DNA of 64,000 nt from Acidilutibacter cellobiosedens. Lineage in GTDB: Bacteria; Bacillota; Clostridia; Tissierellales; Acidilutibacteraceae. This document shows, one piece after another, positions 36,018 to 44,494 of this stretch (its first letter is position 1; the number at the start of each line of letters is the position of its first letter). Location: assembly GCF_004103715.1 (NCBI RefSeq), contig NZ_CP035282.1, positions 3,434,501 to 3,498,500 of the forward strand, written 5' to 3'. Below the pieces are notes generated by a model. That model did no database searches. It was not told where the DNA came from and worked only from the letters and a program-made list of their open reading frames with translations. A program made the position numbers and the translations under genes.

Positions 36018-36410
36018 ATGAACTGGCTCAGAAGAGTAATGTTAGGAAGATACGGACCCGATCAGTTATCTATTGCCTTGATGATTCTTTATATGGTATT
36101 ATCGTTATTGTCACGGTTTACCAATGTTTATGTACTTTCCGTTATTTCTTTGATTCCCCTTGTGTTTTGCTTTTTCAGAATGTTTTCCAAAAATATACAG
36201 AAGCGTTATCAGGAAAATAATATTTTTATGGGATATTATAATAAAGTAAAATATGGATTTTACAATAAAAGAGACAGAATAAGGGATATGAAGATATATA
36301 AATATTATAAATGCCCCAATTGTTCAAATAAGCTTCGGGTACCAAGGGGAAAAGGAAAAATATGCATTACATGTCCCAGTTGTAAAACCAAATTTATAAA
36401 AAGAACTTAA
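36018..36410 (+). CDS. Small membrane protein with C-terminal zinc ribbon
   Basis: 130 residues: two helices (about 16-55), a basic linker, then a zinc-ribbon ending with CPNCSNKLRVPRGKGK and CPSCKTKF. The two CxxC knuckles lie about 20 residues apart, as in MJ0042-like fingers. Related proteins are annotated only as hypothetical. AAAGGAG precedes the ATG and an intrinsic terminator follows, so it is a monocistronic unit. Confidence 0.75.
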   Translation: MNWLRRVMLGRYGPDQLSIALMILYMVLSLLSRFTNVYVLSVISLIPLVFCFFRMFSKNIQKRYQENNIFMGYYNKVKYGFYNKRDRIRDMKIYKYYKCPNCSNKLRVPRGKGKICITCPSCKTKFIKRT

Positions 36411-36420
36411 ATATTTTATA

Positions 36421-36463
36421 AAAAAGGCTTCTTTATATATATTTTAATAGAAGCCTTTTTTTA
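36421..36463 (+). terminator. Intrinsic terminator
   Basis: AAAAGGCTTCT and AGAAGCCTTTT pair around an AT-rich loop and are followed by a T run. Confidence 0.9.
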
Positions 36464-36563
36464 TATTCCAGTCATTTAAATTCTTGTAACTCAAATCTGT
36501 TGATTATCTCCTCTAAAAAAGTTGCACAGCTTTGATACATTTATTTAATATTTGTAATCCTTA

Positions 36564-36592
36564 TTGACTTTTAGATATAATATTGTTAATAT
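36564..36592 (+). promoter_or_regulatory. Promoter of the hydrogenase-maturation leader RNA
   Basis: TTGACT (36564-36569), 17 bp, TAATAT (36587-36592). The predicted start is near 36599, giving a leader of about 165 nt before the first start codon. Confidence 0.6.
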
Positions 36593-36598
36593 ATTATC

Positions 36599-36719
36599 AG
36601 GAACATAATCCGAGTTTTTTGAGAGTATTCTTGAGTCATTCGGATAAAAAATACAGCCAATACCTGACGGGTTGAGAATGATCTTACCTGAAAGGGAATC
36701 GGGTCTCTGACTACACCTG
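36599..36719 (+). ncRNA. Structured leader RNA, possible riboswitch, upstream of TM1266-hydG-hydF
   Basis: About 120 nt without an ORF. ATCCGA and TCGGAT enclose an internal hairpin (36611-36646). Further on CCTGACGGG, CCTGAAAGGG and ATCGGGTCTCTGAC provide alternative pairings, and TCAGG at the 5' end can close with CCTGA near 36717. An intrinsic terminator follows directly. I could not match it to a known riboswitch class by eye. Confidence 0.55.
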
Positions 36720-36744
36720 ACTTCCTTTGAGAGGAAGTTTTTTT
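36720..36744 (+). terminator. Leader terminator before the TM1266-like gene
   Basis: ACTTCCT and AGGAAGT pair around a 5-nt loop and are followed by a T-rich run. It lies 22 bp before the chosen TTG start codon, so it can attenuate the hydrogenase-maturation operon. Confidence 0.85.
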
Positions 36745-36765
36745 ATGGAGAAAGGAGGAAAATTT

Positions 36766-37026
36766 TTGAAAGAAAGAATTGGTGTAATAAGTGCCATCCT
36801 TGAAAACCCTAAAGGTTCTCAGTATGAATTCAATAAAATAGTCTCTGAATATAAACGGATAATTAAAGGCAGAATGGGGATTCCCTTTGATGAAGAAGAC
36901 ATTTCGGTAATATCCATCACCGTTGTAGGTACTTTAGACGAGATCAACAGCCTTACAGGTAAGCTTGGAAATTTACATGAATGTATAGTTAAAACTTCAA
37001 TTTCAAAAAAAGAGTTGGACATATAA
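36766..37026 (+). CDS. TM1266-family iron-only hydrogenase system regulator
   Basis: 86 residues. The start is a TTG 8 bp after AAAGGAGG; upstream in-frame codons lie in the terminator. The protein (KERIGVISAILENP, QYEFNKIVSEYKRIIKGRMG, TVVGTLDEINSLTGKLGNL) is a ferredoxin-like ACT/NikR-C-type fold. It belongs to the family found with [FeFe]-hydrogenase maturation genes and is presumed to be regulatory. There is no DNA-binding domain. It is followed after 26 bp by hydG. Confidence 0.85.
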   Translation: MKERIGVISAILENPKGSQYEFNKIVSEYKRIIKGRMGIPFDEEDISVISITVVGTLDEINSLTGKLGNLHECIVKTSISKKELDI

Positions 37027-37052
37027 TTAAATCACGAATAGGGGGAATTAAA

Positions 37053-38453
37053 ATGTATTCGGAAGATTTTATCAACGATGATGAGATATTCAAACTTTTA
37101 GAGGAAGGGAAAAATGCCGAAAAGAACGAAATAAGAGAAATAATCAACAAGTCGCTTCAAAAAATTCGTCTTGAACCTATAGAAACAGCTAAACTGCTCC
37201 AAACAGAAGATAAGGAGCTTCAAGAAGAAATATTTGCTGCCGCAAGAAAATTAAAGGAAAGGATATACGGAAACAGAATAGTATTTTTTGCCCCTCTGTA
37301 TATAGGAAACAAATGTATAAACAACTGTTTATATTGCGGTTTCAGAAGAGACAACAAGGCCATAGTCCGTAAAACTCTCACGGAAGAAGAACTTGTAGAG
37401 CAAGTAAAAATTTTGGAAAGCAAAGGCCATAAAAGGCTGATTCTCGTATATGGAGAGCATCCGTTTTACAATGCGGATTTTATAGCGAATACCGTAAAAA
37501 TCGTATATAATACAAAAAATCACAATGGAGAAATCAGAAGAGTTAATATAAACGCTGCACCTATGGATGTAGAAGGATATAGAAAACTAAAAAAAGTCGG
37601 AATAGGGACTTTCCAAATATTTCAGGAAACATATCATCACAAGACCTACAACATTCTTCACCCGCAAAATGATATGAAAGGAAATTATCCTTGGAGATTA
37701 TATGGACTGGACAGGGCAATGCAAGGAGGAATAGACGATGTGGGAATAGGAGCATTGTTTGGGCTGTTCGATTGGAAATTTGAAGTAATGGGACTTTTAT
37801 ATCATGCCATTCACTTGGAAAAAACCTTCGGAGTAGGTCCCCATACTATTTCATTCCCGCGAATTGAACCGGCGATAAATACAGAATTTTACGATCAAAC
37901 AAAATACAAGGTTTCCGACGAAGATTTCAAACGGGTAGTGTCAATCCTTCGTCTTTCCGTACCATATACGGGAATGATACTTACTGCAAGAGAAACCCCG
38001 GAAGTAAGAAGAGAAATAATTCCTCTTGGAATATCCCAGATAGATGCAGGTTCAAAAGTAGGTATAGGAGGATACACCAAAGATGACTACATTCCGGAAA
38101 AGGAACAATTCCATCTCGGAGATATCCGTGCCCTTGATACGGTAGTAAACGAAATGTGTGAAAACGGCCATATCACTTCCTTCTGTACGGCCTGTTACCG
38201 AAGCGGAAGAACGGGAGAGGATTTTATGGATATGGCGAAACCGGGACTGATTCAAAAATTCTGCGTTCCCAACGGTATACTCACATTTAAGGAATATCTT
38301 CTGGACTATGCTTCAGAAAAAACAAGAAAAAACGGAGAAGCATTGATTAACAAAGAACTCGAAGAAATAGGAGAGTCCGATCCGGGAAGAAGAAAAATGA
38401 TAGAAGAAAAAATAGCTCTACTGGAAAAAGGAGAAAGGGATATATATGTATAG
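37053..38453 (+). CDS. hydG: [FeFe]-hydrogenase maturase HydG (tyrosine lyase)
   Basis: 466 residues. This radical SAM enzyme cleaves tyrosine to p-cresol and dehydroglycine, and makes the CO and CN ligands of the hydrogenase H-cluster. The radical SAM motif CINNCLYC (Cx3Cx2C) lies at about residue 90. The second cluster motif near the C-terminus reads CTACYRSGRTG...FC (about 385-410). The length is normal. AGGGGGA precedes the ATG. It overlaps hydF by 8 bp. HydE, the third maturase, is not in the window. Confidence 0.96.
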   Translation: MYSEDFINDDEIFKLLEEGKNAEKNEIREIINKSLQKIRLEPIETAKLLQTEDKELQEEIFAAARKLKERIYGNRIVFFAPLYIGNKCINNCLYCGFRRDNKAIVRKTLTEEELVEQVKILESKGHKRLILVYGEHPFYNADFIANTVKIVYNTKNHNGEIRRVNINAAPMDVEGYRKLKKVGIGTFQIFQETYHHKTYNILHPQNDMKGNYPWRLYGLDRAMQGGIDDVGIGALFGLFDWKFEVMGLLYHAIHLEKTFGVGPHTISFPRIEPAINTEFYDQTKYKVSDEDFKRVVSILRLSVPYTGMILTARETPEVRREIIPLGISQIDAGSKVGIGGYTKDDYIPEKEQFHLGDIRALDTVVNEMCENGHITSFCTACYRSGRTGEDFMDMAKPGLIQKFCVPNGILTFKEYLLDYASEKTRKNGEALINKELEEIGESDPGRRKMIEEKIALLEKGERDIYV

Positions 38454-39657
38454 TGAAAACACTATGAATTCCACACCAAATTCCAACAGAATTACCATAT
38501 CAATATATGGGAAAAGAAATGCAGGTAAATCTTCCCTTTTAAATGCCTTAGCAGAACAGGAAATATCTATTGTAAGCAATGTAGCCGGAACTACTACAGA
38601 TCCTGTAAAAAAAGCTATGGAGTTAATACCCATAGGCCCGGTACTGTTCATCGATACGGCCGGAATTGATGATGAGGGAGAACTTGGTGCTTTGAGGATG
38701 AAAAAAAGTATAGAAACTGCAAGAAGAACCGACATAGCACTATATGTAATGGATATAACAGATATAGATGAAGATTCATTAAATTCTATGGTCCACAATT
38801 TCAACAAATATAGTATTCCATATATTCTCGTTATGAACAAAATAGATGAAGTCAGTGAAGAATATTTAAATAAAGTAAAAGATAAATATAAAAATGCTAT
38901 ATTCACTTCATCAACAAAAAAAATAAACGTGAATATGCTCAAAGATGAATTAGTCAGAAGAATACAATCTGTTGAAGAGGATCAGCCTATTATAGGAAAT
39001 CTCCTTCCTTATAATGGGGATGCCGTCTTAGTTGTTCCCATAGATAAAGAGGCCCCCAAGGGAAGACTTATATTGCCTCAGGTTCAGGTAATAAGAGATC
39101 TCCTCGACTACGGAATCAAAACTCACGTAGTAAGAAATACCGAGCTTGAAAGTACCATAAAGGAATTGAAAAATATAGATTTGGTAATCACAGATTCCCA
39201 AGCTTTTAAGGAAGTAGCCGAAATAGTTCCGAGGGAAATAAAATTGACATCCTTTTCGATACTCTTTGCAAGGCAAAAGGGAGATTTGGAGGAATTTATA
39301 AAGGGTGTAAATGCAATTTCCGGTCTTCCCGATAATGCAAATATACTTATTGCCGAAAACTGTACTCATAATACCTTCCACGATGATATAGGAAGAGTTA
39401 AAATACCAAAGCTGTTAACGAAAGTAACTAAGAAAAATTTTAAATACACTTATAAAACAGGATATAATTTTACAGAAGAGTTGAAGGAGTACAGCCTTGT
39501 AATCCACTGCGGAGGATGTATGGTAAACAGAAAGGAAATTCAAAGCAGAATAAAAATATGCAGAGACAATAATATTCCTATTACGAATTATGGTATACTC
39601 CTTGCTTATTTAAACGGCATATTAGACAGATCTATAGAAATATTTGATTTAAAATAG
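38446..39657 (+). CDS. hydF: [FeFe]-hydrogenase maturation GTPase HydF
   Basis: 403 residues. HydF is the scaffold on which the di-iron centre is built before transfer to the hydrogenase. The N-terminal GTPase domain shows GKRNAGKSSLLNAL (P-loop), TTTDPVKK (switch), DTAGIDD and MNKIDE. The middle is the dimerisation domain. The C-terminal cluster ligands appear as ENCTHN and HCGGC. It overlaps hydG and is followed by a bidirectional terminator. Confidence 0.96.
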   Translation: MYSENTMNSTPNSNRITISIYGKRNAGKSSLLNALAEQEISIVSNVAGTTTDPVKKAMELIPIGPVLFIDTAGIDDEGELGALRMKKSIETARRTDIALYVMDITDIDEDSLNSMVHNFNKYSIPYILVMNKIDEVSEEYLNKVKDKYKNAIFTSSTKKINVNMLKDELVRRIQSVEEDQPIIGNLLPYNGDAVLVVPIDKEAPKGRLILPQVQVIRDLLDYGIKTHVVRNTELESTIKELKNIDLVITDSQAFKEVAEIVPREIKLTSFSILFARQKGDLEEFIKGVNAISGLPDNANILIAENCTHNTFHDDIGRVKIPKLLTKVTKKNFKYTYKTGYNFTEELKEYSLVIHCGGCMVNRKEIQSRIKICRDNNIPITNYGILLAYLNGILDRSIEIFDLK

Positions 39658-39667
39658 CATCAAAAAT

Positions 39668-39710
39668 AATAAATAATTCCCATCTCAATACAGATGGGAA
39701 TTATTTATTA
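39668..39710. terminator. Bidirectional terminator between hydF and the clpP-like gene
   Basis: AAATAATTCCCATCT and AGATGGGAATTATTT form a perfect stem with a 6-nt loop. There are A runs before and T runs after it, so it works for both convergent genes. It overlaps the clpP-like stop codon by a few bases. Confidence 0.9.
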
Positions 39711-40289
39711 TTTATTTAACAGTTCATCACTTCGTGTGATAATCTTACCGACGATACCATAATCTATAGCTTCTTCAGCGCTCATCCAATAATTTCTGTC
39801 CGTATCTTTATTTACCTTTTCAAGGGGTTGACCCGTAGCATCGCTTATCAATTTATTTATACGACTGCGGACACGTACAATTTCATTTGCTTCAATCTCT
39901 ATATCTGTACTTGTGCCGCTTGCTCCGCCCATAGGTTGATGAATCAAATATCTTGTATTAGGTAATGAAAGACGGTATTGTTTCTCGGATGCAAGAAAAA
40001 TGGTTATGCCTGCACTTGCGACCCAGCCTGTACCGATAATATATACTTTCGGTTTTATAAACTGAATAATATCATGAATAGTATCACCTGATTCAACATG
40101 GCCTCCCTGGCTGTTAATAAACAGCTTTATCGGCTCATCCCCTAATTCCTGCAAAATTAACAACTGTGAGCATACTTTCTGTGCAAGTTCCTGACTTATT
40201 TCGCCGCTTATAAACACAGAACGGGACTTTAATAATTTGTCCATTAAGAATTTGTCCATATTGCTTTGTACATCCTGAGCATTTTCCAT
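39708..40289 (-). CDS. ClpP-like serine protease subunit
   Basis: 193 residues. It keeps the ClpP triad: Ser in [15 protein letters not shown], His in [11 protein letters not shown] and Asp in [13 protein letters not shown]. The Ser loop differs from the usual GQAASMGA, which suggests a second, divergent ClpP rather than the housekeeping one. ClpP forms tetradecamers that degrade proteins fed by Clp ATPases; no Clp ATPase gene is near. The ATG at 40289 is chosen (AGAGAGG upstream); a longer frame begins at 40319. Confidence 0.85.
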   Translation of the reverse strand: MENAQDVQSNMDKFLMDKLLKSRSVFISGEISQELAQKVCSQLLILQELGDEPIKLFINSQGGHVESGDTIHDIIQFIKPKVYIIGTGWVASAGITIFLASEKQYRLSLPNTRYLIHQPMGGASGTSTDIEIEANEIVRVRSRINKLISDATGQPLEKVNKDTDRNYWMSAEEAIDYGIVGKIITRSDELLNK

Positions 40290-40401
40290 TATAAAAAACC
40301 TCTCTTCCAGATTATTCAACTAATGCTATTAAATCCATTATATTATTTATAAAATTATGTGTCAACATACACAAAATATAATCAGTTATTTTCTTAATCA
40401 G

Positions 40402-41058
40402 TTAATCCCAAACAGAATCAAATTTCGCATATGATAAATTCCAGTGAATGTTTCTTAAGTAGTTATCAATCCCTTCTTTATCCCTATTCTTAAATAATTC
40501 AATAATTTTTTTGTGCTGACTGTTTGTTTCCTTTAAAATATTATTTACTTCTTTATCTGAACCTTTAATATTATACTCCTGCTTTATTAAGCTTTTTTTG
40601 AGAGTATCTATAATCCTTATTAATTCAGAATTTTCTGAGGCTGATATAAATATTGAATGAAATTTCATCTGTAGTTTATAATAATCCTCGAAACTTTCAT
40701 TTTGAATGGCCTCGTCTATTTCTTCAACTATTTTCTCCATATTAATAATATCCTTTTCGGTTAAATTATCTACGGAAAGTCTTCCCGCCAATCCTTCCAG
40801 CACTCCTAAGATTTTATATATTTCTCTTATCTTCTCCAAAGGGACTTCCTTCACTATAAAACCCCTTCTCGGATGTCTTTCCAATATCCCATCGCTCGCT
40901 AATTCTATTAATGCCTCTCTTACAGGAGTTCTGCTTACATTTAAGGTCTGGCATATATTGCTTTCGTTGATTTTTTCCCGCGGTTTTATATTGTTGTTTC
41001 TTATTTCTTCGGATATATATTCATAAACATAATCCTTTAATGTTTTGTAGATATTCAT
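40402..41058 (-). CDS. GntR-family regulator (FCD subfamily)
   Basis: 218 residues. The N-terminal winged helix (KPREKINESNICQTLNVSRTPVREAL) is typical GntR. The C-terminal all-helical FCD effector domain includes a metal-site-like FHSIFISASENSELIR. It is divergent from the dimethylargininase-like gene. The palindrome TTGTATACAA occurs both upstream of this gene (41090-41099) and at the divergent promoter (41235-41244), so it probably represses both. AGGAGG precedes the ATG. Confidence 0.88.
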   Translation of the reverse strand: MNIYKTLKDYVYEYISEEIRNNNIKPREKINESNICQTLNVSRTPVREALIELASDGILERHPRRGFIVKEVPLEKIREIYKILGVLEGLAGRLSVDNLTEKDIINMEKIVEEIDEAIQNESFEDYYKLQMKFHSIFISASENSELIRIIDTLKKSLIKQEYNIKGSDKEVNNILKETNSQHKKIIELFKNRDKEGIDNYLRNIHWNLSYAKFDSVWD

Positions 41059-41089
41059 TTTTCCTCCTAATTAACTTTTTAAATGTATA

Positions 41090-41099
41090 TTGTATACAA
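41090..41099. promoter_or_regulatory. GntR operator candidate, gntR side
   Basis: The perfect palindrome TTGTATACAA lies about 30 bp upstream of the gntR start codon. It is identical to the copy at the divergent promoter. Confidence 0.5.
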
Positions 41100-41187
41100 A
41101 TAACTATATCATATATGGAAGATTCGTTCAACTTTAGAAGTTTTCCAAAAAAATCTTATTTACCAAACCTATTTATTAATTCTATAC

Positions 41188-41216
41188 TTGCAATTAAAAT
41201 TAATACGTGGTATATT
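41188..41216 (+). promoter_or_regulatory. Promoter of the dimethylargininase-like operon
   Basis: TTGCAA (41188-41193), 17 bp, TATATT (41211-41216). The -10 lies within the left arm of the 18-bp inverted repeat. Confidence 0.55.
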
Positions 41217-41256
41217 GTATTCAGTATATAATATATTGTATACAATATACCACGTA
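41203..41256. promoter_or_regulatory. 18-bp perfect inverted repeat, probable GntR operator
   Basis: ATACGTGGTATATTGTAT at 41203-41220 recurs in exact inversion at 41239-41256, 18 bp apart. The right arm contains the core palindrome TTGTATACAA (41235-41244). The repeat covers the -10 box and start region of the plus-strand operon. Confidence 0.7.
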
Positions 41257-41278
41257 TATATAATAGGGGGAATAAAAA

Positions 41279-42040
41279 ATGTTTAAAAACGTAATTGTAA
41301 GAAAACCATGTAAGGCAATGGTAAACGGAATAACTTCCGCAAATTTGGGTAAACCCGACTTTGAATTAGCAAAAAAGCAACATGAATTTTATATTGAAAC
41401 TTTAAAAAAGTGCGGAGTGAAAGTTACAATATTGGATGCGGACGAAAAATACCCTGATTCCTGCTTTGTTGAAGATGTTGCATTGTGTACAAAAAAATGC
41501 GCTATTATTACACGACCCGGGGCTCTGAGCAGACGCGGTGAAGAAGTAGAAATGAAAGAAGTTTTGAAAAAGTTCTACTCGGACATTGAAGAAATTAAAG
41601 AACCTGGAACAGTAGAAGCAGGAGATATAATGATGGTAGGAGATCATTTCTATATCGGATTGTCTGCCAGAACAAATAAAGATGGGGCAGAACAAATGAT
41701 ATCAATCTTAGAAAAATACGGTTTTTCAGGTTCTGTAGTTCCTCTTAATGAGATGCTCCATCTAAAAAGCGGACTTGCATACTTGGAAAACAATAATCTT
41801 TTAATTGCGGGAGAATTCATCAAAAATCCTGTTTTCAAAGATTTCAACAAAATAATAATACCCGAAGATGAAGGGTATGCCGCAAACTGTATATGGGTAA
41901 ACGATCATGTTCTTGTTCCCATGGGTTATCCAAAAACTCAAGAGGCAATAAAAAAATTGGGATACAAAGTTGAAATAGTTGATACTTCAGAGTTCAGAAA
42001 ATTAGATGGAGGTCTCAGTTGTTTATCCTTGAGATTCTAA
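41279..42040 (+). CDS. Dimethylarginine dimethylaminohydrolase-like amidinotransferase-fold enzyme
   Basis: 253 residues of the arginine-deiminase superfamily, DDAH type. DDAH hydrolyses N-methylated arginines to citrulline and methylamines. Likely catalytic residues are visible: substrate-binding DSCFVEDVA (Glu/Asp), SRRGEE, His in LHLKSGLAYL and the nucleophile Cys in GGLSCLSLRF at the C-terminus. The length fits DDAH rather than arginine deiminase (about 410). A GGGGG site precedes the ATG. It forms an operon with the permease downstream and is divergent from a GntR regulator. Confidence 0.85.
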   Translation: MFKNVIVRKPCKAMVNGITSANLGKPDFELAKKQHEFYIETLKKCGVKVTILDADEKYPDSCFVEDVALCTKKCAIITRPGALSRRGEEVEMKEVLKKFYSDIEEIKEPGTVEAGDIMMVGDHFYIGLSARTNKDGAEQMISILEKYGFSGSVVPLNEMLHLKSGLAYLENNNLLIAGEFIKNPVFKDFNKIIIPEDEGYAANCIWVNDHVLVPMGYPKTQEAIKKLGYKVEIVDTSEFRKLDGGLSCLSLRF

Positions 42041-42109
42041 TCCAAAATCTTTTAATATATCAGAGTCCGTCTTATATAAAACGGACTCTTAATATAAGGG
42101 GGTTAAAAA

Positions 42110-43570
42110 ATGACTGAAAATAAAGTTAAAAATGTACAGCAGACCGAAGGATTAGGATTTCTCAGGCTCACCGCCGTTGCATTAGGTGCAACGATAGGAG
42201 GAGGAGTATTCAGTCTTTCAGGGGATATGGCGGCAAACGGAGCAAACACTGCTGCAGTATTGGCAGGCTGGGGAATCTGTGGCATCGGAATGCTCTGCTT
42301 AACTTTATGCTTCTTTGAATTGAACAAAAGAAAACCAAATTTGACAGGCGGAATATACAGCTATGCAAAGGAAGGTTTCGGGGATTATATAGGATTTAAT
42401 TCCGCATGGGGATATTGGATAAGTGCTCTTCTGGCAAATGTATCATATGCGACCTTGTTGTTTTCGGCTATCGGGTATTTCATACCTGTATTTGAGCAAG
42501 GAAACAATCTTATTTCAATTATTTGCGCTTCTATTTTAATATGGATTATGAATTATATGGTTTCAAAAGGAGTAAAGCAAGCGGCAGGTATAAACCTTGT
42601 TGTTACAATAAGTAAAATAGTTCCGATACTAATATTTATTATAACAGTATTATTTATTAAAGCTTTTGATCCTAAAATATTTATGAGCAACTTTTGGGGG
42701 GAGCCGGGAGGGCCTTCATTTTTGGAACAGATAAAAGCTACAATGATAACTACTGTGTGGTCATTTATAGGAGTTGAAGGTGCCGTAGTTATATCCGGAA
42801 GGGCAAAAAAATCGAGTGATGTAGGTAAAGCTACAGTTTCGGCATTTCTCGGAGTACTTTTAATCTATTTACTTGTTTCTATTCTAAGCATGGGTATTAT
42901 GACAAGAACAGAATTAGCAGCTCTCGGCAATCCGCCCTTAGCTTTTATATTTGAAAAAGCCGTTGGAAAATGGGGAGCTTCAATTATAAATTTCGGTGTT
43001 ATACTGTCTTTGGCCGGTGCCACATTGGGATATACGATTATCGCTTCCGAATGTCCTTATATAGCTGCTCAAAACGGAGTATTTTCAAAAGCATTTGCAA
43101 AAGAAAACAAAAATCATGCCCCTATAAATTCACTTTTACTTACAAATTCTATTATACAGCTTTTCCTTATTATAACATTTTTTAATGCAAGCACTTATCA
43201 GATATTTTATACAATTTCGGCAGGAATGATAATTCCTCCTTATCTATTAAGTGCTCTTTATTTTCTTAAAATTACAATTAAAAAGGACGGGTTCGAGAAA
43301 GATTCTTCCTCGGATGTACTAAAAAATAGAATATTGGCTGTTCTTGCAACTATATACGCCTTCTGGCTTGTTTATTCCACCGGTTGGCAGTCTCTGCTTA
43401 TAATGGCAATATTGTATGCACCGGGTACATTGGTCTATATAAAGGGTAAAAGAGAACAGAATAAAAAATATTTCGATAACAGCAGGGATAGGATATTACT
43501 TGGACTTATCATCGCTCTTGCTGTATTATCCATTATTCTTATTGCAAACGGAACTATTCATCCCTTTTAA
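42110..43570 (+). CDS. APC-family amino acid permease (basic amino acid/polyamine antiporter type)
   Basis: 486 residues with about 12 helices. The APA-family glycine-rich first helix reads ALGATIGGGVFSLSGDMA, and GVEGAVVISGRAK is a later hallmark. Relatives exchange arginine for ornithine, or lysine for cadaverine. Next to a DDAH-like enzyme the cargo is probably arginine, methylarginine, citrulline or ornithine. It starts 69 bp after the enzyme gene, in the same operon. A GCCATGAG/CTCATGGC stem follows at 43588-43630 but lacks a T run. Confidence 0.85.
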   Translation: MTENKVKNVQQTEGLGFLRLTAVALGATIGGGVFSLSGDMAANGANTAAVLAGWGICGIGMLCLTLCFFELNKRKPNLTGGIYSYAKEGFGDYIGFNSAWGYWISALLANVSYATLLFSAIGYFIPVFEQGNNLISIICASILIWIMNYMVSKGVKQAAGINLVVTISKIVPILIFIITVLFIKAFDPKIFMSNFWGEPGGPSFLEQIKATMITTVWSFIGVEGAVVISGRAKKSSDVGKATVSAFLGVLLIYLLVSILSMGIMTRTELAALGNPPLAFIFEKAVGKWGASIINFGVILSLAGATLGYTIIASECPYIAAQNGVFSKAFAKENKNHAPINSLLLTNSIIQLFLIITFFNASTYQIFYTISAGMIIPPYLLSALYFLKITIKKDGFEKDSSSDVLKNRILAVLATIYAFWLVYSTGWQSLLIMAILYAPGTLVYIKGKREQNKKYFDNSRDRILLGLIIALAVLSIILIANGTIHPF

Positions 43571-43735
43571 CAAAATATAAATTAACAGCCATGAGGACGA
43601 TTGTGTAACTTTCATTCTCATGCTCATGGCGGTTAAAAGAGTTCCCTTAATTCCTGATACCATCATTTTATCCCATTTTTTAAATAAAAAATTATGCATT
43701 TTCAATATATATAATTTTTACTTAATTTGTCTTCA

Positions 43736-44494
43736 TCAAATCGAATCTATAATTGCTTTATCTATCTTCGGAACAATTAATTTTCTAAAAATAAGATAAA
43801 GTAAGATTAACTGGACCGATAAGATAAAATAAGTGAAAATTCCGGATAATATGAGACTTTCCAATCCAAAAAAATTGCGAAAAAGATTGAATAAATAGGT
43901 TATAGGAGAAATTAATGAAATAACTCGAATTAGCTTAGGGGAATCGGCATAATATGTATAGCAAGAAGAGAACAGAAAAATTATATTAATAAATAAACCG
44001 CTGAAAGAAAATCTTTTTGTAGCTATGGTTAACATGGAAAACGCCGCACCGAATAAGCAAATAAAAAGAAAAAGATATATTAAAAACAATATAACCCTTA
44101 ATATAAGAAAAGCATTAAATTTCAATTTAAATTCAGTTAATAGGGATAACAGAATAATTATTACAACCACCTGAACCATATTGGAAAAAAAGTAAAAGAG
44201 AGACTGAGCCGCTACATATTTTTCGATGCTCAAGTTTGACATCTTAAATTGAACCATTTTATTGGAAATAATTTCTCTATATAATTCAAAATTAATGCCG
44301 ACAATAACAGACATAATAAAATTAACAGCCGTCATTGTCAGAACCGCAAATTGAATATTAAAATCAGTATTTTTCAAATACACGGAATATATATAATAAG
44401 GAATTATAAATAACAACATTCTAAAACAAGACAGCAGGTATTCAGTTAAGTTTCTTCTGTAATAAAATATGTCTTTCATTATCAAACTAACCAT
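43736..44494 (-). CDS. ABC-2-type permease (system 1)
   Basis: 252 residues with six predicted helices and the ABC-2 permease layout. The start has AGGAGG 5 bp upstream and lies within the end of the preceding permease (8 bp overlap). It is the third gene of an ATPase-permease-permease unit. Such two-permease systems export drugs, lipids or peptides, or give immunity; the substrate cannot be told from sequence. Confidence 0.75.
   Translation of the reverse strand: MVSLIMKDIFYYRRNLTEYLLSCFRMLLFIIPYYIYSVYLKNTDFNIQFAVLTMTAVNFIMSVIVGINFELYREIISNKMVQFKMSNLSIEKYVAAQSLFYFFSNMVQVVVIIILLSLLTEFKLKFNAFLILRVILFLIYLFLFICLFGAAFSMLTIATKRFSFSGLFINIIFLFSSCYTYYADSPKLIRVISLISPITYLFNLFRNFFGLESLILSGIFTYFILSVQLILLYLIFRKLIVPKIDKAIIDSI

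Noticed and set aside
36599-36744. T-box or SAM, FMN, ZTP, c-di-GMP riboswitch for the hydrogenase leader
   Set aside because: The conserved motifs of these classes were looked for by eye and not found; kept as unassigned.
43588-43630. Intrinsic terminator after the permease
   Set aside because: The stem is good but no T run follows; mentioned only with the permease.
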